DNA from: CAG-791 sp002390025
GTDB taxonomy: Bacteria; Bacillota; Clostridia; Lachnospirales; Lachnospiraceae
Assembly: GCA_946543465.1 (NCBI GenBank)
Contig: CAMNLR010000164.1
Location: 1 to 33,748, forward strand
Direction of reading: 5' to 3'
Length of the DNA: 33,748 nt
The stretch's first letter is position 1. Every line of letters starts with the position of its first letter. The notes beneath the pieces are model-generated. The model saw only the letters and a program-made list of their open reading frames with translations. It was not told where the DNA came from and did not search any database. The position numbers and the translations under genes were made by a program. This document shows, piece by piece, positions 1 to 7,654 of the stretch.

Positions 1-96
1 TCCACAGGGCAGGAACAGAATACACGCCCCCAGGGCTCCCTGCAGGCTTCCACAGGAAAGGGACAGAATACACGCTCCCAGGGCTCCCTGGCACAG
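1..96 (+). repeat. 48-bp tandem repeat, two copies, inside the kinase gene
   Basis: Two 48-bp units start with TCCACAGG at 1 and 49 and encode 16-residue units containing QNTR and QGSL. The array is in frame and lies where the kinase fold has its beta-3/alpha-C loop. It may continue upstream of the window. Confidence 0.8.
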
Positions 97-2214
97 GATA
101 ACGCACAGTCCCGCATCGACCGCAGGACCGTGTGGAGTTCCCCCGGCCAATCATCCGGCATGCAGCCTCCGCCCCCGGACCTGCTCTTCGGCGATATCAG
201 CGGCAGTGAGATTGAGGAATTTATCCACAGCGTGAGCTCCGAAATCGACCTTATGATGCAGCTCAAGGGCGTGCCCAATATCGTCACGATCGAAGATTAC
301 GCGATCCTTCGGGACAATACCACATGCACCATCCTGATCCGTATGGAAGAGCTGGAGCCTCTGGACAGCTATCTGCAGCGCAGAAACGGCAGCCTGCAGA
401 AGGAAGAGATTGTCCGCCTTGGAACCGATATCTGCAGCGCGCTCACCTTCTGCGAGCAAAAAAATATCCTGCACCGCGACATCAAGACCAGCAACCTCTT
501 CCACAGCAATGAAGCGGGCTTTAAGCTGGGCGATTTCGGCATCTCCAGATCCATGGCCTCGATCCGTGAAAAGGCCGCCATGAGCGGGATCGGAACGATC
601 CAGTATATGGCCCCCGAGATCTACCAGGGCAGAGAATACAACAACACCGCGGATATTTATTCCCTGGGAATCGTCCTGTATATACTGACCAACGGCATGG
701 TCCCTCCCCTGTACGACAGCGGGACGGGCAGGCAGGCCTTTCCTCTGTCAAGGGCACAGGTCCACGATGCGAATATGCGGCGTCTGCGCGGAGAACCTCT
801 CCCGCCGCCCCGCTGCACGGACCCCCTGCTCGCTTCTGTGATCTGCGCCGCCTGCAATCCCGACCCGGAGAGCCGATTCCAGACAGCCGGAGCTTTCCGC
901 CAGGCCCTGATCTCGAGTATGCAGGGCGGCCGGCCGTCTGTGCCTCCCCAGTCCAGGCCTCAGCAGCCCGGGCACCGACAGTCCGCACTGCAGTCCTCAC
1001 CGCAGCCGGCCGTCACACCTGCAAACGAATACCCGGCACACGGATCTGCCGATACCGGCAGTTCACCCGTCTTCCGTATTTTCACCCTGGTCAGCATTGC
1101 AGTCGCCGCCATGGGCATACTACTGTTTCTGGTCGTAAGGCTTCTCTCTGTCAAGGCGCCTTCCGCGGACACGGATACTGCCTCTCCGTCGGGAACCCCC
1201 GTGGCAGAGCAGGATGCCGGTGCGGACACAGACCCGGACACAGAACAGGAAATCACTCCCTCCCAGGACCAGAATGCAGTTCAGGACACAGAGGAAAACC
1301 AGACGGAGAGCGGCAGCCAGGACCCGGAAACAGGCTCTGAGGACTCCGCCTCTCCAGTGGAAGAGGCCTCTCAGGATACTGAGCCTGCTTCGGACTCCGA
1401 TTCCGATACCGATATGGCGATCAGTGACGCCGTTGCCGACAACCCCGCCGACGACACGGAGAGTGACAGTGAATCCGATTCCCAAAAAGAGATCCAGTGG
1501 TCCGATAACAATCTCAAGAGCGCTGTGACGGACCAGGTCCGCACACAGCTGGGGATCAGCGGTGCGATCACCGTCGGGGACGCCATGAAGGTACAGAAAC
1601 TGGATCTGACCAATTCAGCGGTCTCCGACCTGTCCGATCTGCGCTATTTTGTCGGACTGACCAGTCTGGAACTGGGCAACAACTTCATTACAGATATCTC
1701 TGCTCTCTCCAATCTCAGGAAGCTGCAGGATCTCAATCTTGAGCAGAATTCCATCGAAGATGTAACCCCCCTGTCGGGGCTCACCCGGCTCAAAGAGCTC
1801 GACCTCAACGAAAACAGTATCGAGGATATCTCCTGCCTGTCCGAACTCACGCAGCTGACCATGCTGGACATCCGGTCAAATTATATCGGCGATATCTCCG
1901 CGCTGAAAAACATGACCCAGATGAAAGAACTGTATATGAGTTCCAACAACGACATCTATGACCTTTCACCGCTCTCGGACATGCCTTCCCTGTGGTATCT
2001 CAGTTTCAAGGACACCGCCGTGACAGATCTTTCTCCGCTCAGAAGAGATACAGCTCTGACCACTCTGGTGATGAGTCTGACGAATGTCACTGATATTTCC
2101 GTGATCGACAACTTCAACGGCCTCGGTTATCTGGACATCCGCGGATGCCCCATCAGCGATTACGGCCCCGCCAACCGCGTGGCCAAGCGCAAAGGATCCA
2201 CCGTCAAAAAATAG
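1..2214 (+). CDS. Membrane Ser/Thr protein kinase with extracellular leucine-rich repeats (5' end outside window)
   Basis: A Hanks-type receptor kinase. The frame is open from base 1 without a stop, so the gene starts upstream; the GTG at 130 is internal, because a start there would remove the glycine loop and the ATP-binding lysine. Visible residues (numbered from base 1): the alpha-C helix with SEID, HRDIKTSN at about 158-165, DFG at about 178-180, MAPE near 203-206. A single membrane segment lies at about nt 1075-1143, followed by a roughly 110-residue Asp/Glu/Ser-rich spacer (nt 1165-1495) and internalin-like 22-residue leucine-rich repeats (nt about 1595-2190) that should be outside the cell. 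The neighbour at 2260 has an almost interchangeable kinase domain with a different sensor. The stretch before alpha-C (nt 1-190) is an unusual repeat-bearing insertion between strand beta-3 and alpha-C. The ligand is unknown. Confidence 0.9.
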   Translation, partial: STGQEQNTRPQGSLQASTGKGQNTRSQGSLAQDNAQSRIDRRTVWSSPGQSSGMQPPPPDLLFGDISGSEIEEFIHSVSSEIDLMMQLKGVPNIVTIEDYAILRDNTTCTILIRMEELEPLDSYLQRRNGSLQKEEIVRLGTDICSALTFCEQKNILHRDIKTSNLFHSNEAGFKLGDFGISRSMASIREKAAMSGIGTIQYMAPEIYQGREYNNTADIYSLGIVLYILTNGMVPPLYDSGTGRQAFPLSRAQVHDANMRRLRGEPLPPPRCTDPLLASVICAACNPDPESRFQTAGAFRQALISSMQGGRPSVPPQSRPQQPGHRQSALQSSPQPAVTPANEYPAHGSADTGSSPVFRIFTLVSIAVAAMGILLFLVVRLLSVKAPSADTDTASPSGTPVAEQDAGADTDPDTEQEITPSQDQNAVQDTEENQTESGSQDPETGSEDSASPVEEASQDTEPASDSDSDTDMAISDAVADNPADDTESDSESDSQKEIQWSDNNLKSAVTDQVRTQLGISGAITVGDAMKVQKLDLTNSAVSDLSDLRYFVGLTSLELGNNFITDISALSNLRKLQDLNLEQNSIEDVTPLSGLTRLKELDLNENSIEDISCLSELTQLTMLDIRSNYIGDISALKNMTQMKELYMSSNNDIYDLSPLSDMPSLWYLSFKDTAVTDLSPLRRDTALTTLVMSLTNVTDISVIDNFNGLGYLDIRGCPISDYGPANRVAKRKGSTVKK

Positions 2215-2259
2215 CTTTACAAAACCAGCTGCCTGTGCAGCATGAACGGGTAAACAAAA

Positions 2260-4431
2260 ATGACAACTTCCTCCTATTCCCAACTGCAGTCACAGCTCTC
2301 CTCCGTCTGGCCGGACTGGAAGATCACCGGTACTCTCGGAAAAGGGACCTTCGGGTACGTCTATCAATTAGTCCGGAATGATCTGGGCAAAAACTATACC
2401 TGTGCCATGAAGGTCCTCCAGATGATCTCGGATGAATCGGATGAAAATCTTGAAGAATTCGTCCGCAGTGTGAGCCATGAAATCGACATGATGATGCAGC
2501 TCAAGGGCTACCCCAACATCGTCACGATCGAGGATTACACCGTAATTCGGGGAGAGGGAACGCGGACCATCCTGATTCGCATGGAGCAGCTGGAAAGTGT
2601 AGAAAAGATCAAAAACAGCAGGGGAGGTCTCAGCCGCGCCCAGACCCTGCAGCTGGGACTGGATATCTGCAACGCCCTAGTCAGCTGTGAAGAGAAAAAT
2701 ATCATCCACAGAGATATCAAACTCAGCAATATTTTTTACAGCGAGAAGGGCGGATACAAACTGGGCGATTTCGGCATCTCCAGGACCATGGACTCCATCC
2801 ACGAGAAAATGTCCATGAGCAGCGCGGGGACGATCCAGTACATGGCGCCCGAGGTCTATCACGGCTATAAATATGACAGTTCGGCCGACCTGTATTCCCT
2901 GGGCATCGCCCTGTACATCCTCCTGAACCGCAATCTCCCGCCCCTGTGCAATGCCTACAATACCCCTGCGGGAAATCTCTCGATTTCCATGGTGCACGAA
3001 GCCAATATGCGGAGGCTGCGCGGAGAACCTCTCCCGCCGCCCGTCGACGCAGACGAGTATCTGGCCTCCATTATCCTCACTGCGTGCAGCCCGGATCCCG
3101 CAAAGCGCTTCCCCTCTGCATCCCGCTTCAGGGACGCTCTTCAGGCTTATATAGATCACAAACCGGTGTCCCGGCCGGTACCCCCGCCGGTATCCCAGCC
3201 GATATCCCAGCCTGTTTCCGGCCCTGCGGCGGCTGCAGCCCCCGTAAAAAAACAGGGGAGCCTTCATCCCCAGAGCTATGAAGGCACGACCATTTCCGGA
3301 CCGGGGCCGGTACAGAGACCGGCAGGCGGAGGAACCCCCCGTCCGGATCCGGCTCCGCGCAATGACGGTCCCTATGATAGAAAAAAGGGCCCTGCTTCCG
3401 GAAAGGCTGTCTTCGCATACGGCCTGCTTGTCGCCCTGATCGCAGCACTGGTCCTCTTTCTCGTCCTGCTCATCGGCAAAAACAAGGAAAAGAACGAGGA
3501 CAAGGACATCACTGTGATCGTCACATATACAGTCCGCTACCTGGATGCATCGGACAAGACAATGGTCTCCGAGAGCACAGTCAAAGAGGGCGGTCTCGGC
3601 GCCACAGTGACCGTTCAGGCCAAAGATGTGGAAGGCTTCAAACCTGTCACGGAAGAGGAATCGATCAAACTCACAGAAGACGAAGCGGCAAATATAGTGA
3701 CATTTTACTACCAGAAGGACAGCGGGAATTCACCGAAGGAGGAAGACCCCCTGCCGGAATCCGTACCTGAATCCGAATCGGGATCCCAACAGGTCACTGT
3801 CACCTATACCGTGGTCTGCTTCGACACGAACGGAAACCAGCTTCTGAGTTCTTCCGGCACGGGCACGGCAGGAAGTACCGTATCGCCGGCGCCCCCTGAA
3901 ATCACGGGCTATGTTCTTGAGAGCGGGCCGGACTCCCTCACTCTGTCCGAAGACGAAGAAAATACACTGATCTATTACTATGAGCCGGAAGTGTCGGAAC
4001 CCGCGGCAGACATCCCCACCAGCAACACGATCACCTACAATGGGCATACCTACTACGCATATGAGACTTCTGCCATCGATTCCTATCAGGAAGCACAGGC
4101 ATATGCCGAGTCCCGCGGCGGGTATCTGGCCGTGATCAGCGACGACGAAGAAAATACAGTGCTCTACGATTATGTTTTCTATGGCCGGGATCTGCCGAGT
4201 GCCTACTTCGGCCTCAGTGATGAGAACTCTGAAGATTACTGGGAGTGGATCGACGGCACCCCTTACAGCTACGACAACTGGGCGAAAGGCCAGCCCGACA
4301 ACCAGCACGGCGCCGAACATTACGCCCTCTTTTATTACAAGGATCCCGCCTACACCTGGAACGACGGTGATTTCGGAAAAGATTCCACACGGGGCACCGT
4401 CATCTTCCTGATCGAGTGGGATGTGGAATAA
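2260..4431 (+). CDS. Membrane Ser/Thr protein kinase with MucBP-like and C-type lectin ectodomain
   Basis: 723 residues. The kinase domain is complete: glycine loop GKGTFG at 27-32, Lys51, alpha-C Glu74, HRDIKLSN from 150, DFG at 170, MAPE. A Pro-rich juxtamembrane stretch (about 290-375) leads to a membrane helix at about 381-404. Outside are two MucBP-like beta modules (about 418-487 and 512-577, each opening with VTYTV) and a C-type lectin-like domain at about 589-723 with WEWIDGTPYSYDNW, GQPDN and WND, the classic lectin signature including a QPD sugar-site triplet. The lectin domain has no cysteine, so it would fold without the usual disulfides. The gene begins 45 bases after the upstream kinase, so they are probably co-transcribed; the ribosome site before ATG 2260 is weak. 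Sugar or glycoprotein sensing is inferred from the lectin fold. Confidence 0.92.
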   Translation: MTTSSYSQLQSQLSSVWPDWKITGTLGKGTFGYVYQLVRNDLGKNYTCAMKVLQMISDESDENLEEFVRSVSHEIDMMMQLKGYPNIVTIEDYTVIRGEGTRTILIRMEQLESVEKIKNSRGGLSRAQTLQLGLDICNALVSCEEKNIIHRDIKLSNIFYSEKGGYKLGDFGISRTMDSIHEKMSMSSAGTIQYMAPEVYHGYKYDSSADLYSLGIALYILLNRNLPPLCNAYNTPAGNLSISMVHEANMRRLRGEPLPPPVDADEYLASIILTACSPDPAKRFPSASRFRDALQAYIDHKPVSRPVPPPVSQPISQPVSGPAAAAAPVKKQGSLHPQSYEGTTISGPGPVQRPAGGGTPRPDPAPRNDGPYDRKKGPASGKAVFAYGLLVALIAALVLFLVLLIGKNKEKNEDKDITVIVTYTVRYLDASDKTMVSESTVKEGGLGATVTVQAKDVEGFKPVTEEESIKLTEDEAANIVTFYYQKDSGNSPKEEDPLPESVPESESGSQQVTVTYTVVCFDTNGNQLLSSSGTGTAGSTVSPAPPEITGYVLESGPDSLTLSEDEENTLIYYYEPEVSEPAADIPTSNTITYNGHTYYAYETSAIDSYQEAQAYAESRGGYLAVISDDEENTVLYDYVFYGRDLPSAYFGLSDENSEDYWEWIDGTPYSYDNWAKGQPDNQHGAEHYALFYYKDPAYTWNDGDFGKDSTRGTVIFLIEWDVE

Positions 4432-4471
4432 GGGAATGTAAAAGACAAAAACAGCAGACAGGCTGCTCCGG

Positions 4472-4548
4472 CACAGACACACCGCAGACGCGGCGCAGAC
4501 ACGATGCAGACGCGGTGCAGATACGGTGCAGACACGGTGCAGACATTT
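4472..4548 (+). repeat. 11-bp tandem repeat upstream of the zinc-ribbon gene
   Basis: Six clear 11-bp units of the form YGCAGACRCGG run from 4483 to 4548, with a weaker seventh at 4472. The array sits between the kinase stop and the ribosome binding site of the next gene. Eleven bases is close to one turn of the DNA helix. Confidence 0.85.
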
Positions 4549-4565
4549 GAAAGGAGATTTTTACA

Positions 4566-5291
4566 ATGGCATTTATGGATGATGTACTGGGTAAGATGTC
4601 ACAGGCAGGCCAGTCCGTGAGCAAAAAAGCGCGTGATCTCAGCGAATATGCCAAATACAGCAGCACGATCAGCGATTCCGAGACAGAGATCAGGACTCTC
4701 TACAGCGAGATCGGATATCAGGTCTATCTGGCATACCGCAACAATCCTCTTCCCGAGGTTGCTCCCCAGATCCAGCGGATCACAGCGCTCAACAAAACAA
4801 TTGAGGACGCCCGCGCCGCTCAGAAGGCACTCAATGATTCTGAGAAATGCCCCCGCTGCGGCACCAGGATCCGTCCGGGTATGCTCTTCTGCAACAACTG
4901 CGGCTGCAGGCTGGCAGAGCCCGCTCCCCGGCAGGATGCCCCCGCAATGCAGGCGCCCGCAAGGTTCTGCATGTCCTGCGGCGCCCCCATGGCCCCGGAC
5001 GCCATTTTCTGCATGTCCTGCGGCGCCAGATTTGAAGCAAAACCTGCCCAGGCCGCCCCGGCTCCGGCAGCAGCCCAGGCTCCGGAAGCAGCTCAGGCCG
5101 CCCCGAAAGCCCCTGAGGTTCCTGCAGTCCCCGCAGCCCCGAAAGCCCCTGAGGCCCCTGCAGCCTCCGCACAGCCTCTGGTTGAAGACAGCGCTCCTGC
5201 TTATGAAGACAGCGCGCCTGCTTACAGCGTCTCCGAAGAGGCGACCTACGCATATGCAGAGCCCGAGACTCCCGACGCACAGCAGGACTGA
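4566..5291 (+). CDS. Double zinc-ribbon protein with Ala/Pro-rich tail
   Basis: 241 residues, starting at ATG 4566 behind GAAAGGAGA. Residues 1-90 are predicted helical and charged with no signal peptide. Two CxxC...CxxC zinc ribbons follow, CPRCG...CNNCG at about 95-115 and CMSCG...CMSCG at about 137-156. The last 80 residues are a low-complexity Ala/Pro tail with APKAPE and EDSAPAY repeats. Proteins of this build are common and mostly uncharacterised in Clostridia. Lying 134 bases after the lectin kinase on the same strand, it could be a cytoplasmic partner or substrate of the kinases; that is inference from position only. Confidence 0.8.
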   Translation: MAFMDDVLGKMSQAGQSVSKKARDLSEYAKYSSTISDSETEIRTLYSEIGYQVYLAYRNNPLPEVAPQIQRITALNKTIEDARAAQKALNDSEKCPRCGTRIRPGMLFCNNCGCRLAEPAPRQDAPAMQAPARFCMSCGAPMAPDAIFCMSCGARFEAKPAQAAPAPAAAQAPEAAQAAPKAPEVPAVPAAPKAPEAPAASAQPLVEDSAPAYEDSAPAYSVSEEATYAYAEPETPDAQQD

Positions 5292-5322
5292 TGGGATCAC
5301 AACGGAAAGTATATAGGAAACA

Positions 5323-5877
5323 GTGAATACAGAGAAAAAAGAGCCAACAGAAAGTACAGAGAGTACAGAGAAAACAGATATCAAATTCATGAAAGCAGCC
5401 CTGAAGCAGGCGGAGAAGGCGATCGCCATCGGTGAGGTCCCGATCGGCGCGGTCATTGTCTGCGAGGGAAAGATCATCGCGCGCGGCTACAATCGTCGGA
5501 ATACAGACAAGACGACCCTGGCCCACGCGGAGATCGCCTGCATCCGCAAAGCCTGTAAAAAGACAGGGGACTGGCGCCTGGAGGGATGCACCCTGTACTG
5601 CACCCTGGAGCCATGCCAGATGTGCGCCGGGGCCATCATCCAGTCCAGGATCGACCGCGTCGTCATCGGGACGACCAGTCCCAAATCCGGCTGCGGGGGT
5701 ACCCTGCTCAATATCCTGCAGAATCCCGATTTTAACCATCAGGCAGATGTCCGTTACGGCATTCTGCGTGAAGAATGTACAGAAATTCTGCAGCGTTTTT
5801 TCAAGGATCTGCGAAAGAGGAATAAAGAGCGCAAAAAAATGCTCCGCATGCAGGCCGCCCCGCAGTCAGAGACTTGA
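5323..5877 (+). CDS. tadA: tRNA-specific adenosine deaminase
   Basis: Converts A34 to inosine in the anticodon of tRNA-Arg(ACG). The zinc deaminase signature is complete: HAE (His and Glu at residues 46 and 48 counted from ATG 5389) and PCQMC (cysteines 77 and 80). GEVPIGAVIV near the N-terminus and the C-terminal FFKDLRKR helix are typical of TadA. GTG at 5323 is preceded by AGGAAA at a short distance and gives 184 residues with a Glu/Thr-rich N-terminal extension. ATG 5389 gives a more usual 162-residue protein but has no clear ribosome site, so the start is uncertain. The SRP RNA follows directly, an arrangement known from Bacillus and relatives. Confidence 0.93.
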   Translation: MNTEKKEPTESTESTEKTDIKFMKAALKQAEKAIAIGEVPIGAVIVCEGKIIARGYNRRNTDKTTLAHAEIACIRKACKKTGDWRLEGCTLYCTLEPCQMCAGAIIQSRIDRVVIGTTSPKSGCGGTLLNILQNPDFNHQADVRYGILREECTEILQRFFKDLRKRNKERKKMLRMQAAPQSET

Positions 5878-5902
5878 CAATCTTTCTTCTTTTGACTATA
5901 GT
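5874..5902 (+). promoter_or_regulatory. Promoter of the SRP RNA gene
   Basis: TTGACA at 5874-5879 and TATAGT at 5897-5902 are separated by 17 bases, close to the sigma-A consensus. The -35 box overlaps the tadA stop codon (5875-5877). Transcription should begin near 5909, about 40 bases before the long SRP RNA hairpin. Confidence 0.75.
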
Positions 5903-5949
5903 TATCGAAGCGCTTTGATATTATCAATCTTATCAATCGCTGTTTATCT

Positions 5950-6145
5950 CCCTGTCATGGGATGAAGTTTTGAAAGCTGCCTGTCGGCACGTATGGGTTC
6001 GGGTCTCGCGCAATGGAAACCTGTGAACCGTGTCAGGATGGGAACATAGCAGCACTAAGCGGGAACTTCCATGTGCCGCGAGGGTGCCTGGCTCTGCGGC
6101 CGGCCGGCAGCTTTCAGTACTTCATTTCTCTGGCAGGGATTTTTT
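5950..6145 (+). ncRNA. ffs: Signal recognition particle RNA (4.5S/scRNA), extended hairpin form
   Basis: The core at about 6003-6083 carries the SRP domain IV signature: GTGAACC, GTCAGG, a GGAA tetraloop on an ATG/CAT stem, AGCAGCA, TAAGC, then CATGTGCCGC. CTCGCG pairs with CGCGAG beyond it. Further out the flanks pair over a long distance: GGCAC 5986-5990 with GTGCC 6084-6088; TGAAAGCTGCC 5971-5981 with GGCAGCTTTCA 6106-6116 (11 perfect pairs); ATGAAGT 5962-5968 with ACTTCAT 6119-6125; CCCTGTCA 5950-5957 with TGGCAGGG 6131-6138 (one GU). Six T follow. The Alu-domain sequence of the long Bacillus scRNA is not seen. The RNA pairs with Ffh to target nascent membrane proteins. Ends are estimates; processing of a longer precursor is possible. 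Confidence 0.88.
6131..6145 (+). terminator. Terminator of the SRP RNA gene
   Basis: The outermost helix arm TGGCAGGG (6131-6138), which pairs with 5950-5957, is followed by A and six T (6140-6145), so the base of the RNA's own hairpin serves as the intrinsic terminator. Confidence 0.65.
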
Positions 6146-6187
6146 GTAAAATCTTTTTCCGGGAAGATCTTTCCAGGTGGTTTTTTT

Positions 6188-6288
6188 CGGAAAGTTCTTT
6201 TCGGAGAAATTCTTTCCGGGTATTTATTTCCGGGAAGTTCTTTTCAGAGAAATTCTTTCCGGGTAATTCTTTTCGGGAAGTTCTTTTC
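6188..6288 (+). repeat. 43-bp tandem repeat between the SRP RNA and radical SAM genes
   Basis: Units begin at 6188, 6231 and 6274 (two full copies and the start of a third), each with GAAGTTCTTTTC and AAATTCTTTCCGGG. A degenerate relative lies at about 6160. The stretch is very T-rich on the plus strand. It has no stop in the frame of the next gene, but there is no initiation signal there, so it is treated as non-coding leader. Confidence 0.8.
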
Positions 6289-6301
6289 AAGAGGTTCATT
6301 T

Positions 6302-7399
6302 ATGGAAGACAAAGATGCATTCACAGAATGCACTTCACAGGATCCGGACCAGGTCCGTGCCCTTGAGATCCTCTCCGACTGCAGGCTCTGTCCCAGAAAC
6401 TGCCGCGTCAACCGGATCAAAGGAGAACGCGGATTCTGCGGGGAAGCCGGAATGATCCGTGCTGCACGCGCGGCCCTCTACTATACGGAAGAGCCCGTCA
6501 TTTCAGGGACACGGGGCAGCGGTACTGTGTTTTTTTCAGGCTGCAGTCTGGGCTGTATCTACTGCCAGAACCGCCGGATCTCCAGGCCTTCCGTCCCTTC
6601 AGGGGAAAAAGAGGCGTCCGGATCATCTCCTGTCCCCCGCCTGACGGAAATATCTCCCCAACGGATGGCGGAGATTTTTCTGAATCTCCAGGAGCAGGGA
6701 GCCCACAATATCAACCTCGTGACCCCGGAGCATTTTGTGCCCCTGCTGATCCCCGCCCTGAAGCGGGCAAAGGCAGCGGGGCTGGCCATTCCTGTCGTGT
6801 ACAACACAGGGAGCTACGAGCGTGTCGAGGCCGTAAGAGCCCTGGAAGGACTGGTGGATGTCTGGCTGCCGGATCTCAAGTATGTGTCCTCCGCACTCTC
6901 CGCCAGACACACGGGCGCGGCAGATTATTTTCAGTATGCCTCTGCGGCCATCGAAGAAATGGTCCGGCAGTGTCCCGAGCCTCTTTTCTCTGACGGCAGC
7001 CATGCCATCGACTGTCCGGACGACGCCGACGATCCGGTCATGGTGCGCGGCGTTCTGGTGCGTCATCTGGCCCTGCCCGGCTGCGGAGAGGACTCCCGCG
7101 CGGTCCTGCGCTATCTGAACAGGACCTACGGGGACCGGATCTTCATCAGCATCATGAACCAGTACACCCCTATGCCCCAGGTCCTCGGCCGGAACCGCTC
7201 CTTCCCTCAGAAAGCAGACGGAGCCGCTGCTCTGCAGACAGCTGCGGATGCCGATCTCTGCCGGCGCCTGTCGGAGGAGGAATATGACGCTCTGGTCGAT
7301 TACGCCATTGACCTGGGGATCACAAACGGCTTTATCCAGGAGAGCGGCACGGTGTCGCCTTCCTACATTCCCGTCTTCGACGGGACAGGGATCATCTGA
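6302..7399 (+). CDS. Radical SAM protein of the PflX/COG1313 family
   Basis: 365 residues from ATG 6302 behind AGAGG. The longer frame reaching back to 6071 would run through the SRP RNA and its terminator and is rejected. The radical SAM cluster motif CSLGCIYC (cysteines at residues 81, 85, 88) would bind a 4Fe-4S cluster and S-adenosylmethionine. A Cys-rich leader, CRLCPRNC followed by GFCG at about 27-46, is characteristic of this family. It resembles pyruvate formate-lyase activating enzymes but its substrate is unknown. No glycyl-radical enzyme is encoded nearby, so the context does not define the target. Confidence 0.85.
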   Translation: MEDKDAFTECTSQDPDQVRALEILSDCRLCPRNCRVNRIKGERGFCGEAGMIRAARAALYYTEEPVISGTRGSGTVFFSGCSLGCIYCQNRRISRPSVPSGEKEASGSSPVPRLTEISPQRMAEIFLNLQEQGAHNINLVTPEHFVPLLIPALKRAKAAGLAIPVVYNTGSYERVEAVRALEGLVDVWLPDLKYVSSALSARHTGAADYFQYASAAIEEMVRQCPEPLFSDGSHAIDCPDDADDPVMVRGVLVRHLALPGCGEDSRAVLRYLNRTYGDRIFISIMNQYTPMPQVLGRNRSFPQKADGAAALQTAADADLCRRLSEEEYDALVDYAIDLGITNGFIQESGTVSPSYIPVFDGTGII

Positions 7400-7446
7400 T
7401 CATTGACAGGAGCCCCTGCGAGTGCAGGCTGTTCTTCAGGCCCCTC

Positions 7447-7590
7447 CCGCGGATCCCGCGCAACGAAACGGTTTTCCTTTTTCCGCGCACGTATCCACGG
7501 CTGTCAAGCCGCGGATCCCGCGCGATGAAGCGGTTTTCCTTTTTCCGCGCATGTATCCACGGCTGTCAAGCCGCGGGTCCCGCGCGACGA
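7447..7590 (+). repeat. 62-bp tandem repeat upstream of the MATE gene
   Basis: Units start with CCGCGG at 7447, 7509 and 7571 (two full copies and a partial third). Each contains GGTTTTCCTTTTTCCGCGCA and TATCCACGGCTGTCAAG. The array fills most of the 255-base gap. A diverged piece with the same order of blocks (GCGCGCGTATCC, CGGGT, GCGATAAAGAA) appears at about 29988-30037, so the unit may also exist in dispersed form. Confidence 0.85.
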
Positions 7591-7654
7591 AGAACAAAAG
7601 AATTTTTCAAATATCTCAAACATCCATGCAGCACAAGAGGATCAGTCGAATACA

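Noticed and set aside
130..132. GTG at 130 as the start of the first kinase
   Set aside because: It would leave a kinase without glycine loop and ATP-binding lysine, while the frame is open to base 1 with repeat sequence typical of an internal insertion.
6071..6301. N-terminal extension of the radical SAM gene into the SRP RNA
   Set aside because: The extension would be transcribed through the SRP RNA and its terminator and encodes only Phe/Ser/Gly-rich repeats; ATG 6302 has a ribosome site and matches the family start.
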